Shown: piece by piece, positions 8,172 through 17,269 of the stretch
How the letters are laid out: the number at the start of each line of letters is the position of its first letter
Position numbering within the stretch: position 1 is the stretch's first letter
Assembly: GCA_002495945.1 (NCBI GenBank)
Contig: DAHU01000094.1
Span: 15,833 to 43,920, forward strand
DNA from: Euryarchaeota archaeon UBA13
GTDB lineage: Archaea; Thermoplasmatota; Poseidoniia; Poseidoniales; Poseidoniaceae
DNA length: 28,088 nucleotides
Direction of reading: 5' to 3'
The notes under the pieces: generated by a model
What the model was told of the DNA's origin: nothing
What the model saw: the letters and a program-made list of their open reading frames with translations, nothing else
Databases searched by the model: none
Position numbers and translations under genes: made by a program

Positions 8172-11100
8172 ATGGCAAAGCCACAACCCGCCGGAGAACT
8201 TGATGCTGTTGCACTTGAAACAGCGCTACTGAATACATGGAGTGAAGAAAAAGCCTTCCAAAATTCTATTGATTCACGCAGGAACGGCGCACCGTTCATT
8301 TTCCTTGAGGGCCCACCAACAGCAAATGGCAAACCTGGAATCCATCATGTAGTGGCTCGCGCCTACAAAGATTTGGTCTGCCGATGGAAGGCGATGGAGG
8401 GTTTCCTCGTTGAACGCAAAGGAGGGTGGGATACTCACGGACTGCCGGTTGAAATTGAAGTCCAGAAGCGTATGGATCTAATGTCAAACGAGGCAATAGA
8501 AGAGTACGGCATGGATAATTTCAACCAAGCATGTCGAGAATCAGTATGGACCTACGAATCAGCGTGGCGAGAAATGACTGAAAGAATGGCTTATTGGGTG
8601 GATTTAGACAACCCATATGTCACGCTACACAACGATTATGTTGAATCCTGTTGGTGGGCACTAAAGCAAATGTTCGACAAAGGTCTGTTGTATCGTGGGC
8701 ACAAAGTTTTGCCATACTGCCCACAAACCGGCACTTCATATTCAAGCCACGAGGTCGCTCTTGGCTACAAAGAAGTCGAAGAGCCCTCGGTTTATGTAAA
8801 ATTCAAACTCACCGACGATGATTCATCGATTCTCGCTTGGACTACAACCCCTTGGACTTTACCTGGTAATGTCGGACTTGCAGTCGGGCCTGATGTTACC
8901 TATGTCAAAGTGAGAGTAACAGAAGCAGCGGCAAATTGGACCGGTAGCGGTGGTGCTGAGGTAGGTGAAACAATGATTTTGGCTAAAGATTTGATGAAGG
9001 AAGTACTACGTCACAATGTCGAGATAGTTGATGAATTTCCCGGCAAATCCTTAGTCGGTCGGTCTTATGAGCCATTATTCCCCGACGCAGTGCCAAGAGG
9101 CGATTCCGATACTGCGTGGACTGTTTTGTCAGCAGATTGGGTTACTACTACCGATGGTACCGGTGTGGTTCACACCGCAGTAATGTACGGTGAAGATGAC
9201 TACAATCTTGGCATGGAGGTTGGACTACCGGCATTCCACACCGTTGGAATGGATGGTGCTTTTGTTAGTGGAATCCATGAGAAACTTGACGGGCGTTATG
9301 TCAAAGAATGCGATGAGACAATAATCGAGTTATTATCAGCACCTAAAGGCAGTAATGGCAAGGGTCCACAAAGCGGTCTACTTTATCGCGAAAAGGCCTA
9401 TTTGCACGATTACCCGCACTGTTGGAGAACTGACCATCCGCTACTATACTACGCCATGGATTCATGGTTTGTTCGTATGACGGCTGTCAAGGAAAAACTA
9501 CTCGAGTTCAACGATGGAGTTGAGTGGGCCCCTGATTGGGTCGGCGAAGGTAGATTTGGTGAATGGTTGAGAAATGTCAAAGATTGGGCGATTTCAAGAG
9601 AGCGCTACTGGGGGACCCCTTTACCGGTATGGCGAAGTGAATCCGGAGAAATGAAGTGTGTAGGCTCCATTGAGGAATTACAGGCAGAGGTAGCTAAAGC
9701 AAATGCTACAGGGATAAAAAATCCTGAGTGTCCAAATGATGTTGATTTACACCGGCCAATTGTTGATGGTTTCACTTTAATTTCGGAGAGCGGAGAGCCA
9801 ATGCACAGGGAGCCATTCGTCATGGATTGCTGGTTTGATTCCGGCTGTGCCCCATTCGCTCAGTGGCACCATCCGTTTGACGGTGGTGAAACATTCAATT
9901 CTTCTTTCCCAGTTGACTATATCTGCGAAGGTGTAGACCAGACTCGTGGCTGGTTTTACACCCTGTTAGCTGTCTCAACCACTGTATTCGATTCACCAGC
10001 CTACAAGCGCTGTCTGTCGCTTGGGTTGATTCTTGATGCAGAAGGCAAAAAAATGTCGAAATCAAGAGGCAATATTGTCGACCCGTGGGATCACTTCAAT
10101 CGTGAAGGTGCAGACGCAACCAGATGGTATATGGTTACCGCTGGAGCGCCATGGAGTCCGTTGAAATTTGATCCTAATGGCGTAAGAGAAACCTACGCTA
10201 AGATGTTTCTAACTCTCTGGAACATTTACAAATTCCATGCCGATTATGCTGCTTTGGATGGTTTTGACCCAGAAGTAAACCATGTTGCGATTGACCAAAG
10301 ACCGCCACTTGATCGTTGGATTCTCTCTCGTTTGGCTACTGTTGCAAAAGGTTACCACGAAGGTTTCGTTAATTGGAATTACCACAAGGCGTGTCGTGAA
10401 CTTGAGGATTTTGTAGTCAACGATTTGTCAAACTGGTACGTTCGCAGAAGTCGTAGAAGACTATGGGATGAAGCAGAAAACACGGATAAGTTGGCCTGTC
10501 AGAATACTCTGCATGAGGTTTTGACTATCGTTTGTCGATTAGTTGCTCCGGTAAGCCCGTTCATGGTTGATGTGATATATCGAAACCTTGCTGGTTCCAG
10601 TGTCCACCAAGCTGATTGGCCACTCGGCACACCAGGCAGCCTTGATGGTGCAACTGCAGATTCATGGGACGAAGTAGCGGCGGCAGCTACTGCAACGCTG
10701 CCTCCACAAAATCTTGACCTTGAGGAGAAAATGGCCTTGGTAAGAGAATTAGCGGAAACAGGCCGTCGTATTCGAGTTGATGCTGCTCGCCGGCAACGAC
10801 TTCCATGTGGCGATGGGTGGATTGTTTCCGGTCCAGATTTATCAGATTTCCACGGTATTTTGGCCGAAGAGTTGAATGTTGAAAATATTTCAATTGAAAC
10901 AGATTTGGATAGATTCCAACAAATCGAACTGGCACCTAACTTCCGCGCTCTCGCACCACGAGCGAGAGGTGATGTCAATGCAATCGCTGCCGAAATTCGT
11001 AATGCAGTAAATCCAACAGAAATGCTTGAACAAATTCAATCCGGCAACCTTGAGATTATGGGGATAACAATTGAAGAAGGCGATGTAGAGGTGAAGCGGG

Positions 11101-11459
11101 TTGAAAAAACCGGATTCGCTGCCTCAACCATACAGGTTGGACAGGGCGATGATGCATACCATGTCAGTCTCGTTCTTGACATGAACGATACCCCTGAGTT
11201 ACTATCCAAAGGCTTAGCCCGCGACATCACAAGGAGAATTCAGGCAAAGCGCAAGGATTTGAACTTAGATATCGAGGCGACAATCAATCTTGAGGTTTGG
11301 ATGGAAAATGCACCGGAGTTGTTCCAAACCGACCAAGAGTGGATTATTTCAGAAACGAGAGCCAGTACGGCGTCTTTCCACCCTAACACCGAGCCATCAT
11401 TATCTGAAACTGAACAATTTGAAGTTGATGGAGCAAAAATATCCTTCATTGTATCTTGA
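8172..11459 (+). CDS. ileS: Isoleucyl-tRNA synthetase, type 2 (eukaryote-like), with swapped HIGH motif
   Basis: This cytoplasmic class I synthetase charges tRNA-Ile. Starting at the ATG at 8172 gives 1,095 residues and an N-terminus MAKPQPAGELDAV typical of the family. Longer starts from 8082 add 30 residues with no family resemblance. Visible landmarks are LEGPPTANGKPGIHHV (45-60), GGWDTHGLPVEIEVQK, the CP1 editing-domain motif WTTTPWTLPGN, EGVDQTRGWFYTLLA, and the KMSKS loop at 627-631 (GKKMSKSRGN). The HIGH signature reads GIHH (56-59), a swap of the first and third residues of the HXGH motif. This variant occurs naturally in some type 2 IleRS associated with very strong mupirocin resistance. 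The C-terminal region is the long anticodon-binding extension of type 2 enzymes. The lipoprotein gene follows on the same strand after 48 bp. Confidence 0.95.
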   Translation: MAKPQPAGELDAVALETALLNTWSEEKAFQNSIDSRRNGAPFIFLEGPPTANGKPGIHHVVARAYKDLVCRWKAMEGFLVERKGGWDTHGLPVEIEVQKRMDLMSNEAIEEYGMDNFNQACRESVWTYESAWREMTERMAYWVDLDNPYVTLHNDYVESCWWALKQMFDKGLLYRGHKVLPYCPQTGTSYSSHEVALGYKEVEEPSVYVKFKLTDDDSSILAWTTTPWTLPGNVGLAVGPDVTYVKVRVTEAAANWTGSGGAEVGETMILAKDLMKEVLRHNVEIVDEFPGKSLVGRSYEPLFPDAVPRGDSDTAWTVLSADWVTTTDGTGVVHTAVMYGEDDYNLGMEVGLPAFHTVGMDGAFVSGIHEKLDGRYVKECDETIIELLSAPKGSNGKGPQSGLLYREKAYLHDYPHCWRTDHPLLYYAMDSWFVRMTAVKEKLLEFNDGVEWAPDWVGEGRFGEWLRNVKDWAISRERYWGTPLPVWRSESGEMKCVGSIEELQAEVAKANATGIKNPECPNDVDLHRPIVDGFTLISESGEPMHREPFVMDCWFDSGCAPFAQWHHPFDGGETFNSSFPVDYICEGVDQTRGWFYTLLAVSTTVFDSPAYKRCLSLGLILDAEGKKMSKSRGNIVDPWDHFNREGADATRWYMVTAGAPWSPLKFDPNGVRETYAKMFLTLWNIYKFHADYAALDGFDPEVNHVAIDQRPPLDRWILSRLATVAKGYHEGFVNWNYHKACRELEDFVVNDLSNWYVRRSRRRLWDEAENTDKLACQNTLHEVLTIVCRLVAPVSPFMVDVIYRNLAGSSVHQADWPLGTPGSLDGATADSWDEVAAAATATLPPQNLDLEEKMALVRELAETGRRIRVDAARRQRLPCGDGWIVSGPDLSDFHGILAEELNVENISIETDLDRFQQIELAPNFRALAPRARGDVNAIAAEIRNAVNPTEMLEQIQSGNLEIMGITIEEGDVEVKRVEKTGFAASTIQVGQGDDAYHVSLVLDMNDTPELLSKGLARDITRRIQAKRKDLNLDIEATINLEVWMENAPELFQTDQEWIISETRASTASFHPNTEPSLSETEQFEVDGAKISFIVS

Positions 11460-11507
11460 GAAACTGGAAAACGACGCATTCAAACATGAGTGTTGCTTCG
11501 TCTATTT

Positions 11508-12908
11508 ATGCGAAGGTTTTGCTTGACAGTATTACTAGCAATGTCGACTATGCTAGCAGGTTGTTTCGCTGAGGGCGAAGCCTTTGTTGAAGAGGAGTCG
11601 GTTGAAAATATATGGACAGAATATATTCTTATTGACAACCAACCTCATGAATCGCTTAGATTGTTCAACACGGTCGATTTGCGGACCAATGAATCAACAA
11701 ATATGTCGTGGGCTGTTTTTGATGCAACAAAAGGCGGCAATTGCTGTGAGCACTATCTGGCAACCTCTATCGAAGGACAGATTCTCAACATTGGTGGAGA
11801 ATATCCCGTATGGAGTCTTGACAGAGGCCATGAATGGGATACCTACATTCCGGAAGTTCTGCCTGCTGTCGGTCAGTGTGTTACTTTTGTTCCAACCAAC
11901 CCAGGGCAAGAAGGTCTTGGGGAGGGCAGTATTGTTCAAGCAACCAACGGCGATATAATCTCGATGTCTTGGTTCCCATATCCCGGTGGCGATCTCAAAT
12001 TGGATAAATTCTATGCGATATTGTATGATGCCTCTGAGGACGAATGGAAGTGGTGCTACAATCGACTCACAGAGCCATTTTACGATAGGTCCTGGCAAGT
12101 AGAAGTCATCGGCCCGATTCAGTCAACAATGGGTAACGGTGAATGGGCCAGCATAGTGGTGTCTAATTTTTGGCATCAATCAATGAACGCTGGTGGGCAA
12201 ATTAGTGTTGATGGACTGAATTATTATCCGTTCCAATTCCCAGATAGAAGTGGTGGCGAACCAGAAGTCGAGCTCGATTTGAATTTCACTGCTGCTGATT
12301 TACCTGCCTACTACGATGTCAACAAACCGCATAAGGAAATGCGAGCATTCCCCATGCCAAGTGGTGGACTAATTTTCCCATCATACTACAACAATGGAAA
12401 TGCTGCATTTATGGATACATCACTATCATGGAATGAATTATACGTTCAGTTCCCCAGTGAGTATTGTCAAATTGACTCTACTGGTGCCATTCACTGTGTT
12501 GCAAATACTGGAACATCGTTTACCCATTACCTATCAAATGATGGCGCGGTAACGTGGCAGAATTATACCTATGAATTAGGCGAACAAGCAACTCAAATAG
12601 AAGAATGGGAATTCCAATCAAACGGTGAATTAGATTTGTTTGTTCTAAATGTAAGGTATCAGAGTTCAGCTGGCCCAGATGTCGATACTGTTTATCACGT
12701 CAGGGGTTATTCCTCAGATATGTCACCAGACACTCTAACTTACATCGGTCAAGGTGATTTAGATTCTACATCTGGAGCCGGTAACGACATTAGATTTGAT
12801 TTTGCTTCGCTGGCAATACTCAATGATGGAGGCGTCGTTGTAGCGTATCATGATTCAACTGATCCCGACCCTCTTTTCGCAGTCGAGTTAGTTCTGCCAG
12901 ATTATTGA
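11508..12908 (+). CDS. Exported lipoprotein of unknown function, possibly a beta-propeller
   Basis: The product is about 466 residues, taking the ATG at 11508 (MRRFCLTVLLAMSTMLAGC). This gives a textbook lipoprotein signal with lipobox LAGC and the lipidated cysteine at position 19. A GTG at 11490 would add six residues that only weaken the signal peptide. The mature protein is acidic, Trp/Tyr-rich and contains several cysteines, including a CC pair. One stretch, SNDGAVTWQNY near nt 12540, looks like a BNR/Asp-box turn (S-x-D-G-x-x-T-W) as in sialidase-fold beta-propellers. Only one clear copy is seen, so the fold is tentative. I do not recognise the family and assign no function. The stop codon abuts that of the MutS-like gene on the other strand with no base between. 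Confidence 0.75.
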   Translation: MRRFCLTVLLAMSTMLAGCFAEGEAFVEEESVENIWTEYILIDNQPHESLRLFNTVDLRTNESTNMSWAVFDATKGGNCCEHYLATSIEGQILNIGGEYPVWSLDRGHEWDTYIPEVLPAVGQCVTFVPTNPGQEGLGEGSIVQATNGDIISMSWFPYPGGDLKLDKFYAILYDASEDEWKWCYNRLTEPFYDRSWQVEVIGPIQSTMGNGEWASIVVSNFWHQSMNAGGQISVDGLNYYPFQFPDRSGGEPEVELDLNFTAADLPAYYDVNKPHKEMRAFPMPSGGLIFPSYYNNGNAAFMDTSLSWNELYVQFPSEYCQIDSTGAIHCVANTGTSFTHYLSNDGAVTWQNYTYELGEQATQIEEWEFQSNGELDLFVLNVRYQSSAGPDVDTVYHVRGYSSDMSPDTLTYIGQGDLDSTSGAGNDIRFDFASLAILNDGGVVVAYHDSTDPDPLFAVELVLPDY

Positions 12909-14897
12909 TCAGAACATCTCTAAAATGTCGCTGAACAAAGATTTAGCGTGTCCATTACTCCGCTCTACTAATCGCTTGACAATCAACTCAGGAGTTGAGC
13001 GTGCTAAGTGATTTCTAATTGGAGTTCGGTCAACAATCAGTTCTAAATCTGCATCCAAACCTCTTGCTTCAATTCCGTCGACTCTAAAATCATCAACACC
13101 TGATGCCTTAATTATCGCTGGTGCAAGGTGAGTGACCAACATCATTGTTGTGTCCTTTTGAGACCTTGCTGCCAGTAACATACCAGCGATGATTCGCGCA
13201 CCAGCCCCGGGCTCAGTGATTGCTTCAAGTTCATCAGCCAGAATCAATTTCGGGGTTGGGTCACTAACCACAGTTGCTAAATCTACCAAGGTCTGTTCCA
13301 GTGCTCCAGCGCTTTGGGTGCCACCAGCTTTGGCTAAAATATGTAGAGCCTCCACTTTCCCAACCTTCGCCGCTTTAGCGGGAACTGGCAAGCCCATGTG
13401 AGCAAGGATGCAAGTATGGGCTAACAATTCAAGTAAGGTTGTCTTACCACCAGAATTTGCTCCTGTTAAGAGCGCTAATTGTTGCTGGTCATCACTTGGG
13501 GCTGCATTACCCAAGCCGTAGGTCACTGGGTCAGGGTCAATACCAAGCATTAGATGTCTGCCTTCTCGTAACCAAATTCCATGCGACACAATCTCTGGCA
13601 TAATGCAGGAGTAATGTGCTGCCCATCGAGCGATGGTTAGCCACTGGTCGATGACTACCAATGTGCGAACTGCTGATTCACAGTGTACCTTTAGAGGACC
13701 AAGCTTTTTCGCCATTGTGTAGATGTAATCTGATTTCTGTGCATTGATGCGTTTTTCTAAATTCTCGTCAATCTTTTCCACGACTTGGCGGTCTAATTTT
13801 GCTGGCCAGTCAGTTGTGAAAATTATCGGCGGGCACTTGACGCCAGTACCTTCCATGAAGGTGGACAATTTGTTGACCGCCTGTTGCATTGCGTTCTCAA
13901 TAACGTATCCTGTTGCTTCCTTTAATCGACGCTGAAAGCCACTCCCATCCGCTAAAGCATCCAGTAATTCTGCACCTGATAACGCCATTTTGGCGTCATT
14001 CATGGCACTCTCGACCTCATCATTGACTTCCTGCTCCAAACTTTTGCAATACGACCATAACTCATCCTTGGCCTGCTCGGCCTTTTCTGTATCACCTTCT
14101 TCAAACAGGCTATCGAGTAACTCAGGTAACTGTTCAAGACCCTCAAATCCATTTTGTATTAGGCTAAGAAAATCATCATTAGCCTCTGCGGTGCTTACAG
14201 TTGTTATTGTTTCAGACAGGGCGACTAATGTCCGCTTGTTTTTCTTAAACCAGTCCAATGTTTGTTCGGGAATTATCAATTCGCGTTCAGGATTACTGCC
14301 GAGAACAATCCATCCTTCTGGTGTTTGATTTGGCGCTCCACTACCAAGCCAGGTTACTTTGTCAAATACCGTATAATCCTTCCATGTTTCACTATCGGCT
14401 GGAATAAGTACACGACAATATTTCTTCATATCGTCTAATGGTTGTTTGGTTACAATTACCCTGTTATAGCGATCAGTGTTGGCTTTTAGAGCGTTTATGT
14501 CGTGCAATTTTTGAGTTATTTGTTCTGCGAGGGCAGCGTGGTTGGACAAGAATTTCATCGCTGATTGGACGGCTTTGCGCCTCGGTGTTGCATCGCTTAA
14601 CGGCGTTAGTAATTGTAGTCGGCCTTTGGTGGCAGGCGATGCAGTAAAACCTGAGATTTGATCGATTAACTGTTGATGTAATTTTATCGATTCTTTGGTC
14701 GCCAAAAATTGACCATCATCTCCGGCAACACTGCGGGCAAGTGCTAATGCTCGCTTTGGTGAGACGCCATCAATTTCTGCGATTTGGCTAATATCGCCTG
14801 ATTTTAATGACGAAAGTACCGCTTCTTCCGAACCAAAATGTTCAGTCATTTTCTTGGCTAACCTTTCACCTACACCGGGTAACGCGCTTAGAACCAT
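12909..14897 (-). CDS. MutS-family ATPase with N-terminal helix-hairpin-helix (archaeal MutS5/MutS2-like)
   Basis: This 662-residue protein begins with a tandem helix-hairpin-helix segment (ALPGVGERLAKKM, residues 5-17, and EIDGVSPKRALAL, 41-53) that should bind DNA without sequence specificity. The middle is helical and probably forms the MutS-type lever/clamp. The C-terminal ABC-type ATPase has Walker A GANSGGKTT (479-487), a degenerate signature region TQSAGALEQTL (527-537), Walker B LILADELEAITEPGAGAR (551-568) and the H-loop histidine in LVTH (His590). The mismatch-recognition domain with its Phe-x-Glu motif is not evident, and no C-terminal Smr nuclease is present. It therefore resembles archaeal MutS5-like proteins more than classical MutS or bacterial MutS2. 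A role in recombination or branched-DNA processing is inferred. It is the last gene of the leftward thioredoxin-hydrolase-MutS group, 54 bp after the hydrolase. Confidence 0.85.
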   Translation of the reverse strand: MVLSALPGVGERLAKKMTEHFGSEEAVLSSLKSGDISQIAEIDGVSPKRALALARSVAGDDGQFLATKESIKLHQQLIDQISGFTASPATKGRLQLLTPLSDATPRRKAVQSAMKFLSNHAALAEQITQKLHDINALKANTDRYNRVIVTKQPLDDMKKYCRVLIPADSETWKDYTVFDKVTWLGSGAPNQTPEGWIVLGSNPERELIIPEQTLDWFKKNKRTLVALSETITTVSTAEANDDFLSLIQNGFEGLEQLPELLDSLFEEGDTEKAEQAKDELWSYCKSLEQEVNDEVESAMNDAKMALSGAELLDALADGSGFQRRLKEATGYVIENAMQQAVNKLSTFMEGTGVKCPPIIFTTDWPAKLDRQVVEKIDENLEKRINAQKSDYIYTMAKKLGPLKVHCESAVRTLVVIDQWLTIARWAAHYSCIMPEIVSHGIWLREGRHLMLGIDPDPVTYGLGNAAPSDDQQQLALLTGANSGGKTTLLELLAHTCILAHMGLPVPAKAAKVGKVEALHILAKAGGTQSAGALEQTLVDLATVVSDPTPKLILADELEAITEPGAGARIIAGMLLAARSQKDTTMMLVTHLAPAIIKASGVDDFRVDGIEARGLDADLELIVDRTPIRNHLARSTPELIVKRLVERSNGHAKSLFSDILEMF

Positions 14898-14951
14898 GGG
14901 TTAGATTGCTTGTCATCGGCTTAAGAGAATAGCGCTTGAAAATAGCCTAAA

Positions 14952-16760
14952 TCAGCATTCTCTGACACCGGCATCTTCAGTGCCGTATACTTGCATTGGG
15001 GCTTTGAACAAATCATCGCAAGTACGCTTTACAATCGGTAAAGTCAAGGTTGAGCCACTCCAATCGACAGAATATCCACCGACTGCGGATGATGAAGGAA
15101 CATAGTCTTCTCCGGTTTGGGTCATTGTGATGAATATTGTTTCACCTGCACTGATGTAGACATCCATCGGCATGAATTCCATCAAACCAAGGACCTCTAC
15201 ATACGGGACCAAACTGAGTTGTCCATCACGCCCACCAGCGTGAAATCTGAAATCCATTACTGCGTGGCCCAAGTGCATGCCACTTTCATCGGTCATCTCT
15301 AAGAATCCGTGTGCACCATTCAATGTACTCGGAGTTACAGGTATATGGAATGAAGGCATTCCAGCAATGATTACATCCTCCTCGAATGGACCGTAGCTAA
15401 GCGTTATTGAAGAGGATGCGGACATAGAGGTACCGTCTGGAGACATATCTGCACCATTGATTTCAAGATATTCTGTATCTGGTGATGGGTAAGTGGTCTC
15501 AAATCGCCAGCCACCTCGATTATCTTGCATCTCAACGCCAAGAGTTGGTGCTCGACCTTCGTCTTTTAGATACCAATTGAACCAGTATAACATCTCGTCA
15601 GCCCAATCCCATCTCAATGTGTAAGGATAGGCTTCAGCGCCTCGGCCTGAGCCTTGTGAACTGTGTCCAACAACACGGTCGGGATAATCGTGAGCCCACT
15701 GGCCAGCCAAGGTCTTGATTTCTATTCCTGCCGCCTCAACTTGCTGATGAACTGGGAACGACATGTGTGGGTCAACATTCCAATCTTGCATGCCTTGAAT
15801 GATGTATACCGAACCTTGGTAATTCTCCAGCACTCGACCAATGAAGGAGCGTTCAGTCCAGTAAGTATTACCGGCATAGGTCACCATGCCTCCGGTTTGG
15901 TAGGCTGCTGGACCATTGAAGTAGCCTTCAAGGTAACCTTCACAGAGATTCTCAGCGTCACCGCCATCGCCATCTATGCCAAATGAGCCGTACACACCAT
16001 TGTGCATGATTGGCCCTCGTGCCTCCATACTGCCGTTTCGCCACATTAACTCATGAACCCCAATAAGCCCTGACATTGGAACGATTGTTGCAAGATATGG
16101 ATTACCGAATGTGGCCGCTTGCCAAGGAGTTGAACCGTCGTATGATTTACCAATAAGACCCACACGGCCATTAGACCATTCTGCTTCACCAAGGTAAGTC
16201 ACTGCTGCATCTATGCCTCTTTGTTCGTCGGTTCCCATCAAATCCATACAATGATTTGAGTTACCGGTGCCAAAGACTGATACCTGAGCCACACCATATC
16301 CGTGGGGCACATAGTTTTCAATCAAAAACCGTCCAAGCCGATCTGCAGGTGTAGTAGCGGATACGTCGCCATCATCGTAATACGGGCCAACATCAGCTAA
16401 GACTGGAATTTTACATTCTTCAGGAACTTCTCCTCCGGAGAAATCGCAACCTTCGATCTCAGGCAACCACAGACCAAGGTGAACTTCCGCTCCACCGGTT
16501 AATCCGGCACCTCCATCGGATGCAGTAATTGTCGGCACTGCAACATAGATGGATTGTGGCGCCGATATATTGTAAGAACCGTTTACAGTTACTCGACTGA
16601 AAACATCTGTGTCATCGTAAATTATGTTTGCTCGATTCCACGGTTCGGGATAGAAATCATCGGCAAGTTCCTGCGACTTATCGCCCGCTTCCTCACCGAT
16701 ACATCCAGACAAAGTTGCACTAAACATGACTAGTATAATCAGCCAAGGTTTCCAGTGCAT
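14952..16760 (-). CDS. Lipid-anchored CocE/NonD-family (X-Pro dipeptidyl-peptidase-like) hydrolase
   Basis: The 602-residue protein starts [20 protein letters not shown], a lipoprotein signal with the modified Cys at 20, so it should act on the outer face of the membrane. It has an alpha/beta-hydrolase core with the nucleophile elbow [10 protein letters not shown] (Ser206), an acid residue in [12 protein letters not shown] (Asp326) and the histidine in GQWAHDYPD (His357). The C-terminal jelly-roll region fits the PepX_C domain of the CocE/NonD family. Members include X-Pro dipeptidyl peptidases, cocaine esterase and glutaryl acylases, so the precise substrate cannot be read from sequence; peptide scavenging is a reasonable guess. 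Two cysteine-containing segments near the N-terminus ([14 protein letters not shown]) could form a disulfide. The thioredoxin gene lies 47 bp upstream on the same strand. Confidence 0.85.
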   Translation of the reverse strand: MHWKPWLIILVMFSATLSGCIGEEAGDKSQELADDFYPEPWNRANIIYDDTDVFSRVTVNGSYNISAPQSIYVAVPTITASDGGAGLTGGAEVHLGLWLPEIEGCDFSGGEVPEECKIPVLADVGPYYDDGDVSATTPADRLGRFLIENYVPHGYGVAQVSVFGTGNSNHCMDLMGTDEQRGIDAAVTYLGEAEWSNGRVGLIGKSYDGSTPWQAATFGNPYLATIVPMSGLIGVHELMWRNGSMEARGPIMHNGVYGSFGIDGDGGDAENLCEGYLEGYFNGPAAYQTGGMVTYAGNTYWTERSFIGRVLENYQGSVYIIQGMQDWNVDPHMSFPVHQQVEAAGIEIKTLAGQWAHDYPDRVVGHSSQGSGRGAEAYPYTLRWDWADEMLYWFNWYLKDEGRAPTLGVEMQDNRGGWRFETTYPSPDTEYLEINGADMSPDGTSMSASSSITLSYGPFEEDVIIAGMPSFHIPVTPSTLNGAHGFLEMTDESGMHLGHAVMDFRFHAGGRDGQLSLVPYVEVLGLMEFMPMDVYISAGETIFITMTQTGEDYVPSSSAVGGYSVDWSGSTLTLPIVKRTCDDLFKAPMQVYGTEDAGVREC

Positions 16761-16807
16761 GCTGTGCGCTAAGCCTCAACCTATTGAAATCATCGCATTA
16801 TCTGCAT

Positions 16808-17182
16808 TTATTCAGATTCGTCCTTTTTCATGGCTTCCATCTCTTTTCTAACTTCATCCATGTCTAGATCTCTTAACATCACAACCAAATCGCGCAACGC
16901 CGCTTCTGGAAGTGCGCCAGGTTGCATGAATACCCCTATTTCTTCCTTGAATGCCACTGTTGTTGGTATCGACCTAATGTTAAACATCCTTCCCAATTGA
17001 GGCTCCTCTTCGGTGTTGATTTTAGCAAAAACAACATCAGGGAATTCATTTGATACTCGCTCATAAACTGGACCATATGCTTTGCATGGGCCACACCATT
17101 CCGCCCAAAAATCAAGGATAACGATTTTGTTGTTTTCTATGAGGCCGGCAAACTCCGGTTCGCTGATATCTAATGTCGCCAT
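16808..17182 (-). CDS. trxA: Thioredoxin
   Basis: This small cytoplasmic protein of 124 residues (ATG at 17180-17182; a TTG two codons upstream lies inside an inverted repeat and is less likely) has the thioredoxin fold. It shows the active site WAEWCGPCK with redox cysteines at 30 and 33, and the cis-proline loop RSIPTT. It should act as a protein disulfide reductase. The C-terminus has a charged extension (DMDEVRKEMEAMKKDESE) beyond the usual fold, probably a short helix. There is no signal peptide, so it is not the exported partner of the downstream lipoprotein hydrolase despite being co-directional. A perfect 8-2-8 inverted repeat directly abuts the start codon and may regulate it. The gene symbol is generic for thioredoxin. 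Confidence 0.9.
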   Translation of the reverse strand: MATLDISEPEFAGLIENNKIVILDFWAEWCGPCKAYGPVYERVSNEFPDVVFAKINTEEEPQLGRMFNIRSIPTTVAFKEEIGVFMQPGALPEAALRDLVVMLRDLDMDEVRKEMEAMKKDESE

Positions 17183-17200
17183 AATCAAACCAGTTTGATT
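17183..17200. promoter_or_regulatory. Perfect inverted repeat abutting the thioredoxin start codon (operator or 5' hairpin)
   Basis: AATCAAAC-CA-GTTTGATT is an 18-bp site with perfect 8-bp arms and a 2-bp centre. It ends on the base next to the thioredoxin ATG, within the 87-bp divergent gap before the lamin-tail/amidohydrolase gene. The position and dyad symmetry suit a dimeric repressor covering the transcription or translation start. An RNA hairpin is less likely because a 2-nt loop is too tight. The regulator is unknown. Confidence 0.5.
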
Positions 17201-17269
17201 TAGTCTATCATCTAATCGTACCTCTAGTCATACCGGTTGGTTAATGTCCTTGATGGTAAAGGTCGCATC

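Noticed and set aside
10499..10978. A 159-codon open frame antisense to ileS
   Set aside because: It has no domain resemblance and unnatural composition, and it sits wholly within the conserved C-terminal region of IleRS on the other strand.
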